Positions 6,363-12,910 of a stretch of 16,977 nt of DNA are shown here, piece after piece. Location of the stretch: NCBI GenBank assembly GCA_036675425.1, contig JAKFFB010000101.1, positions 1-16,977 of the forward strand. The letters are read 5' to 3'. Positions within the stretch are counted from its first letter, which is position 1, and the number at the start of each line of letters is the position of its first letter. A model generated the notes under the pieces. That model did no database searches, was not told the DNA's origin, and was given only the letters and a program-made list of their open reading frames with translations. The translations under genes were made by a program, and so were the position numbers. The stretch comes from SCTD01 sp036675425. GTDB taxonomy: Bacteria; Actinomycetota; Actinomycetes; Mycobacteriales; SCTD01.

Positions 6363-7796
6363 ATGACCTCCCGCTCCCGGCAGCTCCTCCTGGTCGCCGA
6401 GCTCGTCGGCGTCGGGCTGCTCGGCGCCTTGCTGGCGGTGCTCGTGGCAGGGCGGGTCACGACCGACGCAGGACCGTTCCGCACCGATCTGTCGCTCCAC
6501 CCCGCCCTCGACGGCGGCACCCAGGTCGCCGTGCCCCCGCTGGGCACGCTCGAGCTCGACACCCACGACTCGCCGGTGCGGCTGCAGGTCGGGATCACCC
6601 AGCTCCGCCCGGAGGCCGCCCGCTCCATCGCCGACAACCCCGAGCAGCTCACCCGCCTCGGCGACGAGGTCTCCGCCGACGTGCGCAGCGGCGTCATCCA
6701 GCTGGTGCTGCGCACCGCGGTCCTCACCGTCCTCGGCTCGGCCGCGCTCGGCCTGCTCGTCTTCCGCCGCCGCTGGCGCCGCACCCTCGTCGCCGTCGGC
6801 GCAGGTGTCGCCGCGCTCGGGCTGGTCGGCGCCGGCACCGCGCTCACCACGAGCCCGCGCGCGCTGGCCGAGCCGCGCTTCACGGGGCTGCTGGCCTCCG
6901 CCCCCGCAGCGGTCGGCGACGTGCGCAGCATCCTCGAGAGCTTCGACGCGTACGGCCTGCAGCTCGGCCAGCTGGTCACCAACGTCACCCAGCTCTACGA
7001 CGCGAGCAGCAGCCTGCCGGCGTTCGTCCCCGACGACGGGACCGTGCGGGTGCTGCACGTCAGCGACCTGCACCTCAGCCCCACCGCGTTCGAGGTCATC
7101 GACTCGGTGGTGGAGCAGTTCTCGATCGACCTGGTCGTCGACACGGGCGACAGCACCGACCACGGCACCGCGGTCGAGGACTACTACGTCGACGGGGTGG
7201 GCCGGCTCGACGTGCCGTACGCCTGGGTGCGCGGCAACCACGACTCCTCCGACATCCAGGCGGCCATGCGACGCCAGCCGAACGCCGTCGTGCTGGACGG
7301 CCCCGACGTGGTCGAGGCGGCCGGGCTGCGGCTGATGGGGCAGGGCGACGCCCGCTTCACCCCCGACAAGACGACCCGCGACGACGACGCCCCGACCGAG
7401 GTGATCACCGCCGTCGGGAGCGCGCTGGCCGAGGCGTACGCCGAGGCCGCCGACAAGCCGCACCTCGTCCTGGTGCACGACCCCATCTCGGCGCGACCGC
7501 TGCTCGGCAGGGCGCCGCTGGTGCTCGCCGGGCACGCCCACGAGCGGCGGGTGCGCACCGAGGACGGCACCACGCTGATGGTCCAGGGCTCGACCGGCGG
7601 CGCCGGCCTGCGGGCGCTGGAGGACGAGGAGCCGACGCCGGTCATGCTCACGGTGCTCTACCTGGACGCGGAGACCGGGCGGCTGCAGGCGTACGACGAG
7701 CTCACCCTCGGCGGGCTGGGCGACACCGACGCGCGGATCTCCCGGCGGATCGGCCCGCCGCCGAGCACCCCCTCCCCGAGCCCGTCCGGCGGATGA
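6363..7796 (+). CDS. Membrane-anchored metallophosphoesterase
   Basis: A 477-residue protein combining three predicted membrane helices (about residues 7-30, 112-134 and 141-163) with a C-terminal calcineurin-like phosphoesterase domain (228-435). The five family motifs are visible: HVSDLHLS (D235, H237), DTGDSTDHG (D263), RGNHD (291-294), VHD (371-373) and GHAHE (390-394). They would bind two metal ions and hydrolyse a phosphoester. Arginine-rich FRRRWRR between helices 2 and 3 suggests that this loop is cytoplasmic. That would place the 31-111 loop and the catalytic domain outside the membrane. The tail is Pro/Ser-rich. I chose ATG 6363 because TAGGGG at 6350-6355, overlapping the previous stop, is a suitable ribosome site. 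A TTG two codons earlier is less likely. The substrate is unknown; a lipid-linked or cell-envelope phosphate would fit the topology and neighbours. Confidence 0.85.
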   Translation: MTSRSRQLLLVAELVGVGLLGALLAVLVAGRVTTDAGPFRTDLSLHPALDGGTQVAVPPLGTLELDTHDSPVRLQVGITQLRPEAARSIADNPEQLTRLGDEVSADVRSGVIQLVLRTAVLTVLGSAALGLLVFRRRWRRTLVAVGAGVAALGLVGAGTALTTSPRALAEPRFTGLLASAPAAVGDVRSILESFDAYGLQLGQLVTNVTQLYDASSSLPAFVPDDGTVRVLHVSDLHLSPTAFEVIDSVVEQFSIDLVVDTGDSTDHGTAVEDYYVDGVGRLDVPYAWVRGNHDSSDIQAAMRRQPNAVVLDGPDVVEAAGLRLMGQGDARFTPDKTTRDDDAPTEVITAVGSALAEAYAEAADKPHLVLVHDPISARPLLGRAPLVLAGHAHERRVRTEDGTTLMVQGSTGGAGLRALEDEEPTPVMLTVLYLDAETGRLQAYDELTLGGLGDTDARISRRIGPPPSTPSPSPSGG

Positions 7797-7820
7797 CGAC
7801 GGGCCGGGCGCGGGGTCCGC

Positions 7821-7826
7821 TATGCT
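7821..7826 (+). promoter_or_regulatory. Candidate -10 box of the tRNA operon
   Basis: TATGCT fits the actinobacterial TANNNT -10 pattern and lies 22 bases before the first base of tRNA-Glu, in the 52-bp gap after the metallophosphoesterase stop. I see no convincing -35 hexamer at 16-19 bp. The call rests on one hexamer and its position. Confidence 0.4.
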
Positions 7827-7848
7827 TTCGCGGTCCCCGACGGGGAGC

Positions 7849-7921
7849 GTCCCCATCGTCTAGCGGCCCAGGACTCCACCCTTTCAAGGTGGCTACGCGG
7901 GTTCGAATCCCGTTGGGGGCA
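7849..7921 (+). tRNA. tRNA-Glu (anticodon UUC)
   Basis: A 73-nt cloverleaf. The acceptor arms are GTCCCCA and TGGGGGC with discriminator A. The anticodon stem CCACC/GGTGG encloses loop CTTTCAA with anticodon TTC, and the T arm contains GGTTCGAATCC. The CCA end is not encoded. It is the first of three tandem tRNAs, probably co-transcribed, and reads GAA/GAG codons. Confidence 0.97.
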
Positions 7922-7951
7922 CAGCAAGACAGCAAGGACAGCACAGCAAGA
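7922..7951. repeat. Short imperfect CAGCAAGA tandem repeats in tRNA spacer
   Basis: The spacer after tRNA-Glu holds CAGCAAGA (7922-7929), CAGCAAGGA (7930-7938), CAGCA (7939-7943) and CAGCAAGA (7944-7951). It is A-rich and T-free, unlike the surrounding DNA. An unstructured spacer of this kind could expose RNase sites for tRNA processing or could have grown by slippage. No known repeat family is recognised. Confidence 0.7.
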
Positions 7952-7969
7952 AGGCCCGGTTCCACACCA

Positions 7970-8043
7970 GGCCCCGTAGCGCAGTTGGTTAGCGCGCCGC
8001 CCTGTCACGGCGGAGGTCGCGGGTTCGAGTCCCGTCGGGGTCG
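7970..8043 (+). tRNA. tRNA-Asp (anticodon GUC)
   Basis: A 74-nt cloverleaf. Acceptor arms GGCCCCG and CGGGGTC (one G-T pair) carry discriminator G, as expected for tRNA-Asp. The anticodon stem CCGCC/GGCGG encloses loop CTGTCAC with anticodon GTC. The D arm contains GTTGGTTAGC and the T arm GGTTCGAGTCC. CCA is not encoded. It lies 48 bp after tRNA-Glu. Confidence 0.97.
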
Positions 8044-8056
8044 CAGCACCTACCTT

Positions 8057-8129
8057 GGTCAGGTAGCTCAGCTGGTAGAGCACACGCCTGAAAAGCGTGG
8101 GGTCGGCGGTTCGATCCCGTCCCTGACCA
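8057..8129 (+). tRNA. tRNA-Phe (anticodon GAA)
   Basis: A 73-nt cloverleaf. Acceptor arms are GGTCAGG and CCTGACC with discriminator A. The anticodon stem CACGC/GCGTG encloses loop CTGAAAA with anticodon GAA. The D arm contains AGCTGGTAGAGC and the T arm GGTTCGATCCC. CCA is not encoded. It starts 13 bp after tRNA-Asp and is the last gene of the Glu-Asp-Phe cluster, a tRNA order known in other actinobacteria. Confidence 0.97.
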
Positions 8130-8135
8130 CCCTTC

Positions 8136-8157
8136 CGGCCCGGCCCAAGCCGGGCCG
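8136..8157. terminator. Bidirectional hairpin terminator (tRNA cluster / diguanylate cyclase)
   Basis: CGGCCCGGC (8136-8144) pairs perfectly with GCCGGGCCG (8149-8157) around a 4-base loop. It fills the gap between tRNA-Phe and the stop codon (8158-8160) of the convergent diguanylate cyclase gene and can serve both. No T-tract follows, which is common in high-GC actinobacteria. Confidence 0.7.
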
Positions 8158-10320
8158 TCAGGCCTCGGGAAGCGGCGCCGTACGGTCGGCGGACGGCTGG
8201 GTCGGCACGCGGCGTCTGCTCGCGAGTCCACTCTCCGCGTCGGGAGGCGCGGAGCGGTAGCCGCCGCCGGCAGCCTTGGCCGCGTACATCGCGTGGTCGG
8301 CGGCTCGAAGCATGTCGGTCGTGCTGGCCAGGCCTCGGTGGCCGAAACCGACGCCGATGCTCACGCCGATCATGACCGGCCCCAGCTCGAGACCGAGGTC
8401 GTACGGCACGCACAGCGCGCGATGGGTGCGGGCGCACGTCTGCAGGACGGCCTCCGGTGAGTCGACCGAGGACAGCAGGACGGCGAACTCGTCCCCTCCC
8501 AGCCGCGCGACCGTGTCACCGGCCCGGGCGGTGTCGACCAGCCGTCGGCTGACCTCCACGAGGAGCGCGTCCCCGGCGAGGTGGCCGAACCTGTCGTTGA
8601 CCTGCTTGAAGCCGTCGAGGTCCAGGAACATCAGCCCGCACTCGGTGCCGTCCTGCTGGGCGCGAACCAGGGTCTGCTCCATGTTCGCGACGAGCGCGAG
8701 TCTGTTGGGCAGAGCCGTCAGCGCGTCCTGCAGTGCCTGGCGCTGCAGCTCCCCGAGCAAGCGGGCGTTCGTCAGCGCGGCGGCGCACTGGTCGGCGAGT
8801 CCCGCGAGCCGTTCCACCAGGTCGTCGCTGCGCTTGAGACGCTCCGGCCGGGCGTCTACCGCCGCCGTGACGATCCCGAGAAAGCGGCCATCGCCCACGA
8901 TGGGCACCACGACCGAGCCAGCGGCGTCGGCGCGCTCGAGCAGTGACTGCAGGTAGGGATCCGTCAGGCCGCGCTGCAGGAAGAGCGGCTCGGGGCGGGA
9001 CAGCATCTTGCCCAGCTCAGGGGTGTCAGGGACCGCGATCCCGACCTCGCTCAGCTGCTTGCGCACGTCGGACGGCACGTTCACCTCGCCGTACAGCCTC
9101 AGGTGCTGCGCGTCGTCGTCCCAGAGCAGGACCGTCGCTGTGTCGCAGTCCACGACGCTCGGCACGACCGCAGCGACCCGCTGCGCCACCTCCGAGGGGC
9201 TGACGACGTCGCGCAACGACCGGGACAGGTCCAGCAGCGCCCGGGCGGTCTCGTTCTGGCGCCGCGCGTCCTCCAGCGCCCACGCGGTGTCCAGCACGTT
9301 CGCCACATGACCCGCGTACGACGCCAGGATCTCCTGCTCCTGGTGGAAGAACGACGACTCGTCGGGGAACAGTGCCACCAGCACGCCGTAGCGCCGGGTG
9401 CTGGACGCGACATCCGCTACCAGCCGCGAGCTCGTCGACGCCGCGTCGAGCAGCGTGGGAGCTAGCGCCTCGCCCTCGTCCTGCTCCATCCCGCAGCAGT
9501 GCACCCGCAGGCGGTCCTCCGAGGGCATCCTGACGGCGAGCAGGTAGCGGGACGCGCGGACGGACGTACCGGCTCTACGTGTGAGCAGGTCGAGGCTGGT
9601 GCTCACGTCGTCGGTCGCTGCCACCTCCGAGGAGGTCGCGCGCAGCGAGTCGAGCTGCATCTGAACGGCGTCGAGCCTGCTCTCCAGCCGCTGGATCTGG
9701 GCCTGCTCCTCGGTCTGCCCGACGAGCGGGTCAGTTCCCCAGGACAAGGTGTAGACGCATCGGGTGGCGCCCCGTGCCTGGCACTCGCTTTGCATCACGA
9801 GCGCCGGCGCGAGCCCGAACACCGTTGGGATGATCGACAGCAGGCCCTGCGTGAAGTCGCACAGCAGCCGGTGCCGTGGGACACCGGTGGGGGTGCTCCC
9901 GACGACCACTGCATGCCCCGCTGTCACCTCACGCGGTGCCAGGGTGAACACCGTGCTGAACTTGGCGCCGGACTGGGCGATGCTCTCCAACAGAGCCTCC
10001 GGAGAGCCCAGCGACCTCAGCAGCTCCACCACGGCGGTCCCACGGTGCTGGGTCAGCATCTCCTCGCCGATCCGGCGCGCAGCGTCGGGTCGCCCCGTGA
10101 CGACGACCGCCGCCTCCAGCAGGGAGGTCGCCTGGCGGTAGGAGCTCCACTCCTCGACGTTCTCGAGCTGCGAGCACGGACGGGTCTCGCGCGCCTCGGT
10201 CAGCAGGCGGAGCACGCCCTCGTCGCCGAACTGGCCGCGAACCCAGCGGATGATGACGGCGGTGGTCGACCCGGACAGGTGGGCGCCCGTCTCCAGGTCG
10301 AAGGTATCGCCGGCCGTCAT
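8158..10320 (-). CDS. Diguanylate cyclase with V4R-like, GAF and GGDEF domains
   Basis: A 720-residue soluble signalling protein expected to make cyclic di-GMP from two GTP. Residues 1-195 form an N-terminal domain ending in CQARGATRCVYTLSW (180-194), which resembles the C-terminal Cys-containing part of V4R/XylR-N-like small-molecule sensor domains. Residues 203-228 look like a coiled coil. Two GAF-like regions follow (about 235-345 and 360-520). The GGDEF domain is at 528-685, with DALTALPNR (532-540), metal-binding FLDLDGFKQVND (565-576), the intact active site RLGGDEF (GGDEF 608-612) and the inhibitory I-site R599-A-G-D602 five residues before it. No EAL domain is present. ATG 10320 follows a strong GGAGGGAG; a longer frame to 10380 lacks support. 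It lies downstream of bldC on the same strand, but a strong hairpin separates them. The ligand of the sensor is unknown. Confidence 0.88.
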   Translation of the reverse strand: MTAGDTFDLETGAHLSGSTTAVIIRWVRGQFGDEGVLRLLTEARETRPCSQLENVEEWSSYRQATSLLEAAVVVTGRPDAARRIGEEMLTQHRGTAVVELLRSLGSPEALLESIAQSGAKFSTVFTLAPREVTAGHAVVVGSTPTGVPRHRLLCDFTQGLLSIIPTVFGLAPALVMQSECQARGATRCVYTLSWGTDPLVGQTEEQAQIQRLESRLDAVQMQLDSLRATSSEVAATDDVSTSLDLLTRRAGTSVRASRYLLAVRMPSEDRLRVHCCGMEQDEGEALAPTLLDAASTSSRLVADVASSTRRYGVLVALFPDESSFFHQEQEILASYAGHVANVLDTAWALEDARRQNETARALLDLSRSLRDVVSPSEVAQRVAAVVPSVVDCDTATVLLWDDDAQHLRLYGEVNVPSDVRKQLSEVGIAVPDTPELGKMLSRPEPLFLQRGLTDPYLQSLLERADAAGSVVVPIVGDGRFLGIVTAAVDARPERLKRSDDLVERLAGLADQCAAALTNARLLGELQRQALQDALTALPNRLALVANMEQTLVRAQQDGTECGLMFLDLDGFKQVNDRFGHLAGDALLVEVSRRLVDTARAGDTVARLGGDEFAVLLSSVDSPEAVLQTCARTHRALCVPYDLGLELGPVMIGVSIGVGFGHRGLASTTDMLRAADHAMYAAKAAGGGYRSAPPDAESGLASRRRVPTQPSADRTAPLPEA

Positions 10321-10382
10321 GAGTGGCTCCCTCCGAGCGCCCGCCGCCGAGATCCCACCATGTCGCAGTATGGGGCTCAACG

Positions 10383-10432
10383 CAGACAGCGCCGCCCATC
10401 CCCTCGACGGGGACGGGCGGCGCTGCTGTCTG
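10383..10432 (-). terminator. Long hairpin terminator downstream of bldC
   Basis: The arms GCGCCGCCCATCCCC (10389-10403) and GGGGACGGGCGGCGC (10409-10423) pair at 14 of 15 positions around a 5-base loop. After a 3-base bulge on one side the stem continues with CAGACA/TGTCTG. It starts 11 bases beyond the bldC stop in the direction of bldC transcription and should insulate the diguanylate cyclase gene from it. There is no clear T-tract. Confidence 0.75.
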
Positions 10433-10443
10433 GGGCTGAGGGG

Positions 10444-10650
10444 TTATTGCTGGGGGCGCGGCGCGGGGATGCCGGCGAGCAGCGCGCGCACCTCGGCCTC
10501 GCGGTAGCGGCGGTGGCCGCCCAGCGTGCGGATCGAGGTGAGCTTGCCGGACTTCGCCCAGCGGGTGACGGTCTTGGGGTCGACGCGGAACATCGTGGCG
10601 ACCTCAGCCGGGGTGAGCAGGGCCTCGGAGTCAGGGGTGCGTGTGCTCAT
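10444..10650 (-). CDS. bldC: BldC, MerR-like developmental DNA-binding protein
   Basis: A 68-residue single-domain helix-turn-helix protein, the same length as Streptomyces BldC. The core LLTPAEVATMFRVDPKTVTR followed by WAKSGKLTSIRTLGGHRRYR contains the helix-turn-helix (11-31) and the wing. By recall it is almost identical to Streptomyces BldC, differing mainly at both ends. BldC holds Streptomyces in vegetative growth and binds DNA by head-to-tail cooperative assembly on direct repeats; in non-sporulating actinobacteria its role is less clear. The ATG at 10650 has GAGAGGA about ten bases upstream. It is the conserved neighbour of the hypothetical protein and branched-chain dehydrogenase that follow. 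Identity is secure; a developmental role here is an inference. Confidence 0.95.
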   Translation of the reverse strand: MSTRTPDSEALLTPAEVATMFRVDPKTVTRWAKSGKLTSIRTLGGHRRYREAEVRALLAGIPAPRPQQ

Positions 10651-10690
10651 GGCGGGTGGTCCTCTCAGCAGCGGACCCTCTGCCCGCGTA

Positions 10691-10702
10691 CGACGATCGT
10701 CG
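10691..10702. promoter_or_regulatory. Perfect palindrome upstream of bldC
   Basis: CGACGATCGTCG is a perfect 12-bp palindrome about 40 bp upstream of the bldC ATG, in the region expected to hold its promoter or 5' leader. It could be an operator for an unidentified regulator. In DNA this GC-rich, short palindromes also occur by chance, and it is not the direct-repeat type of site that BldC itself prefers. Confidence 0.3.
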
Positions 10703-10723
10703 GTGATGTCGGGTTTGAGGGGA

Positions 10724-10741
10724 ATGGCCCATCCGGGCCAT
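10724..10741 (-). terminator. Hairpin between the hypothetical gene and bldC
   Basis: ATGGCCC (10724-10730) pairs with GGGCCAT (10735-10741) around a 4-base loop, 32 bases past the stop of the upstream gene in the direction of transcription. It may terminate that gene partially or act as a leader hairpin for bldC. There is no T-tract, so the function is uncertain. Confidence 0.4.
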
Positions 10742-10773
10742 CTTGGGCATAGTCCCCCCGTCCCTCACGTCAC

Positions 10774-11619
10774 TCAGTTGGCCGATTCCACCGCCTGCAG
10801 TGCCTTCATCCGCGCCATCACACGTCCGTACGCAGCACCGGCCCGATCGCCGTCCCCCTCGGCCAGCGCGGCGAGCGCGAGGGCGACGTCGCGGGCCGAC
10901 TCGTCCTTGCTGAGCTCGGCGTCGTCCAGCAGGTGCACCAGCCCGCCGTAGTCCAGCTCGACCAGCGACCGGGGGTGGAACTCCTCGAGCCAGCGGCCGA
11001 GCTCCTCGATGCCGACGGTGACGACGCCGTCCTCGAGGGTGCGCCGGAGCACCGCGAGCGCGCGGGCCACCCGGCGGCGGGCCCGCGACATGGGGGTCCG
11101 GTAGACCAGCGACCGGTTCGCACCCAGGCGCACCTCGCGCTCCTTGGTGTCGACCAGCACGAACCACCGCAGCGGCACGTGCCAGGTCGAGGTGAGGATC
11201 CCCGGCCGCTGATCGGGCGCGCTCAGCCGCAGCTCGTCGACCTGCTCGCCGAGGCCGTCCGCCAGCGAGCGCGACACCCACGCCTCGACCAGCTCGTCGG
11301 GCACGTCGGCCAGGAACTCCTCCAGCGCCTCGAGCGAGCGCAGCCGGGTGCGCCACGGGCAGACCAGCGTCATCCCGTCGACCTCGGTGACGTACGCGTG
11401 CTCGTCCAGCTCCGGGACGGTCAGCGGCGGGGAGCCGACCAGCGCGCGGAGCGCGGCCACGTGCTCCATCGCCTGCGCGGCAGCCGGCGAGGGCGACACC
11501 CCAGTCGCGGCGTACGCCTCCCAGCGCTCGCGCTCCGCGCCCTCGAACGCGGCGAGCGGCTCGTAGACCCGCAGCGAGGCGACGTGCCCCGCGCGGTGCC
11601 CCGGCGGCGCGCTCGTCAT
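10774..11619 (-). CDS. Conserved actinobacterial hypothetical protein beside bldC
   Basis: A 281-residue protein that I cannot assign to a function. It has no signal peptide or membrane helix and is rich in charged residues. The N-terminal part includes VYEPLAAF (18-25) and an Ala-rich helix. The middle has a mixed beta region with aromatic clusters, such as LVCPWRTRLRSL and TSTWHVPLRWFVLVD. This is followed by an Arg-rich segment (TPMSRARRRVARAL) and a helical C-terminus with an acidic stretch. From memory, a protein of this type sits between bldC and the valine dehydrogenase gene in Streptomyces as well, so the linkage is old. The ATG at 11619 is the first plausible start and lies 138 bp from the divergent dehydrogenase. 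It is probably transcribed toward bldC, with the hairpin at 10724-10741 in between. Confidence 0.75.
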   Translation of the reverse strand: MTSAPPGHRAGHVASLRVYEPLAAFEGAERERWEAYAATGVSPSPAAAQAMEHVAALRALVGSPPLTVPELDEHAYVTEVDGMTLVCPWRTRLRSLEALEEFLADVPDELVEAWVSRSLADGLGEQVDELRLSAPDQRPGILTSTWHVPLRWFVLVDTKEREVRLGANRSLVYRTPMSRARRRVARALAVLRRTLEDGVVTVGIEELGRWLEEFHPRSLVELDYGGLVHLLDDAELSKDESARDVALALAALAEGDGDRAGAAYGRVMARMKALQAVESAN

Positions 11620-11647
11620 GCCCGGATGCTCGCACGCCCGCCCTGGC

Positions 11648-11653
11648 TACGCT
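11648..11653 (+). promoter_or_regulatory. Possible -10 box in the divergent vdh / hypothetical spacer
   Basis: TACGCT fits the TANNNT pattern and lies 104 bases before the dehydrogenase GTG. No good -35 element is seen at the expected spacing. It is the only TANNNT hexamer I would single out in the 138-bp divergent spacer; the call is weak. Confidence 0.25.
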
Positions 11654-11757
11654 GAACACCGGGAACACCCACCCACCGCAGCACGCTCGGCCTCACGAGG
11701 GCAGGGCGACCACTCGCCCGTCGGCCGACGGGCCCGTCCCCACAGGGAGCGACGCGC

Positions 11758-12861
11758 GTGAGCGTCTTCGATCGGACCGACCAGCTGAAGGACGCCGGAC
11801 ACGAGCAGGTCGTGTTCTGCCAGGACCCCGCCAGCGGGCTCCGCGCGATCATCGCGGTCTACTCGACCGCCCTCGGACCCGCCCTCGGCGGCACCCGGTT
11901 CTACCCCTACGTCAGCGAGGACGCGGCCCTCGAGGACGTCCTCAAGCTCAGCAAGGCGATGGCCTACAAGGCGGCCTGCGCCGGCATCGACCTCGGCGGC
12001 GGCAAGGCCGTCATCATCGGCGACCCCTCCCGTGACAAGACCGAGCCGCTGCTGCGGGCGTACGGCCGGTTCGTCCAGGCGCTCGGCGGTCGCTACTACA
12101 CCGCCTGCGACATCGGGACCTACGTGCAGGACATGGACGTGATCGCCAAGGAGAGCGACTACGTCACCGGGCGCTCGCCGGAGAACGGCGGCGCGGGTGA
12201 CAGCGCGGTGCTCACGGCGTTCGGCGTCTTCCAGGCGATGCGCGCCGCGGCCGACCACACCTGGGGCTCGCCGTCGCTGGCCGGCAAGCGGGTCGCGGTC
12301 GAGGGCGTCGGCAAGGTCGGCCACCACCTGGTCGAGCACCTGGTCGAGGACGGCGCCCGCGTGGTGATCAGCGACATCAGCGCCGCGGCGATCGCGCGCG
12401 TACGAGAGGCCGTCCCCGGCGTCGAGGTCCTCGGCAACGACGAGCTGCGCACCGCGGATGTCGACGTCTACGCGCCGTGCGCGCTCGGCGGCTCGCTGTC
12501 CGACGAGCTGCTCCCGCAGCTGCAGGCGAAGGTCGTCTGCGGCGCGGCGAACAACCAGCTCGAGCACCCCGGCGTCGAGAAGGCGCTGGCCGACCGCGGG
12601 ATCCTCTACACGCCCGACTACGTCGCGAACGCCGGCGGCCTCTGCCAGGTCGCCGACGAGGCGCTGCACGTCGGCAAGGGCGGCTTCCGCTTCGACCGCG
12701 CCAAGGCCAAGGCCGCGCAGATCTACGACACGACGCTGCAGGTCTTCCGGCTGGCCGAGGCCGAGGGCGTGCCCCCGGCCGTCGCGGCCGACCGGCTCGG
12801 CGAGCGCCGCATGGCCGAGGTCGGCCGGCTGCGGTCCATGCTGCTGCCCGGCCGCTCCTAG
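11758..12861 (+). CDS. vdh: Valine/leucine (branched-chain amino acid) dehydrogenase
   Basis: A 367-residue member of the Glu/Leu/Phe/Val dehydrogenase family. These catalyse NAD-dependent oxidative deamination of branched-chain amino acids to 2-oxo acids, and in actinomycetes supply branched acyl-CoA primers for fatty acids and polyketides. The N-terminal catalytic domain contains ALGGTRFYPY (42-51), Lys71 in AMAYKAACAG and the catalytic Lys83 in DLGGGKAVI. The NAD domain has the GxGxxG motif in VEGVGKVG (181-188) and an Asp (206) at the end of the second strand, typical of NAD specificity. NNQLEHP and YVANAGGL complete the family pattern. The GTG at 11758 has GGGAG about ten bases upstream, and the length is standard for Vdh. 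A perfect hairpin follows the stop. Valine versus leucine preference is not certain; the synteny with purM and bldC favours Vdh. Confidence 0.93.
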   Translation: MSVFDRTDQLKDAGHEQVVFCQDPASGLRAIIAVYSTALGPALGGTRFYPYVSEDAALEDVLKLSKAMAYKAACAGIDLGGGKAVIIGDPSRDKTEPLLRAYGRFVQALGGRYYTACDIGTYVQDMDVIAKESDYVTGRSPENGGAGDSAVLTAFGVFQAMRAAADHTWGSPSLAGKRVAVEGVGKVGHHLVEHLVEDGARVVISDISAAAIARVREAVPGVEVLGNDELRTADVDVYAPCALGGSLSDELLPQLQAKVVCGAANNQLEHPGVEKALADRGILYTPDYVANAGGLCQVADEALHVGKGGFRFDRAKAKAAQIYDTTLQVFRLAEAEGVPPAVAADRLGERRMAEVGRLRSMLLPGRS

Positions 12862-12867
12862 GAACGC

Positions 12868-12900
12868 CGAAGGGCCGGCCCGCAGCGGGCCGGCCCTTCG
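12868..12900. terminator. Perfect 15-bp hairpin terminator between vdh and secreted protein
   Basis: CGAAGGGCCGGCCCG (12868-12882) and CGGGCCGGCCCTTCG (12886-12900) pair without mismatch around a 3-base loop. It lies 6 bases after the dehydrogenase stop and 10 bases before the stop of the convergent secreted-protein gene. With TTCG and GAA at the base of the stem it can work in both directions. Confidence 0.88.
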
Positions 12901-12910
12901 TACGTCGTGG

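Noticed and set aside
7781..7803. Hairpin CCCGTC/GACGGG at the end of the metallophosphoesterase gene
   Set aside because: Only six pairs with an 11-base loop, overlapping the stop codon and lying close to the tRNA promoter region. Too weak to call a terminator.
7849..8129. tRNA cluster as an integration site for a mobile element
   Set aside because: No integrase gene, no duplicated tRNA 3' end and no compositional shift are seen on either side. The neighbours are ordinary chromosomal genes.
8276..8956. Plus-strand frames opposite the GGDEF gene
   Set aside because: They are antisense to an intact GGDEF domain and have no recognisable domain or ribosome site.
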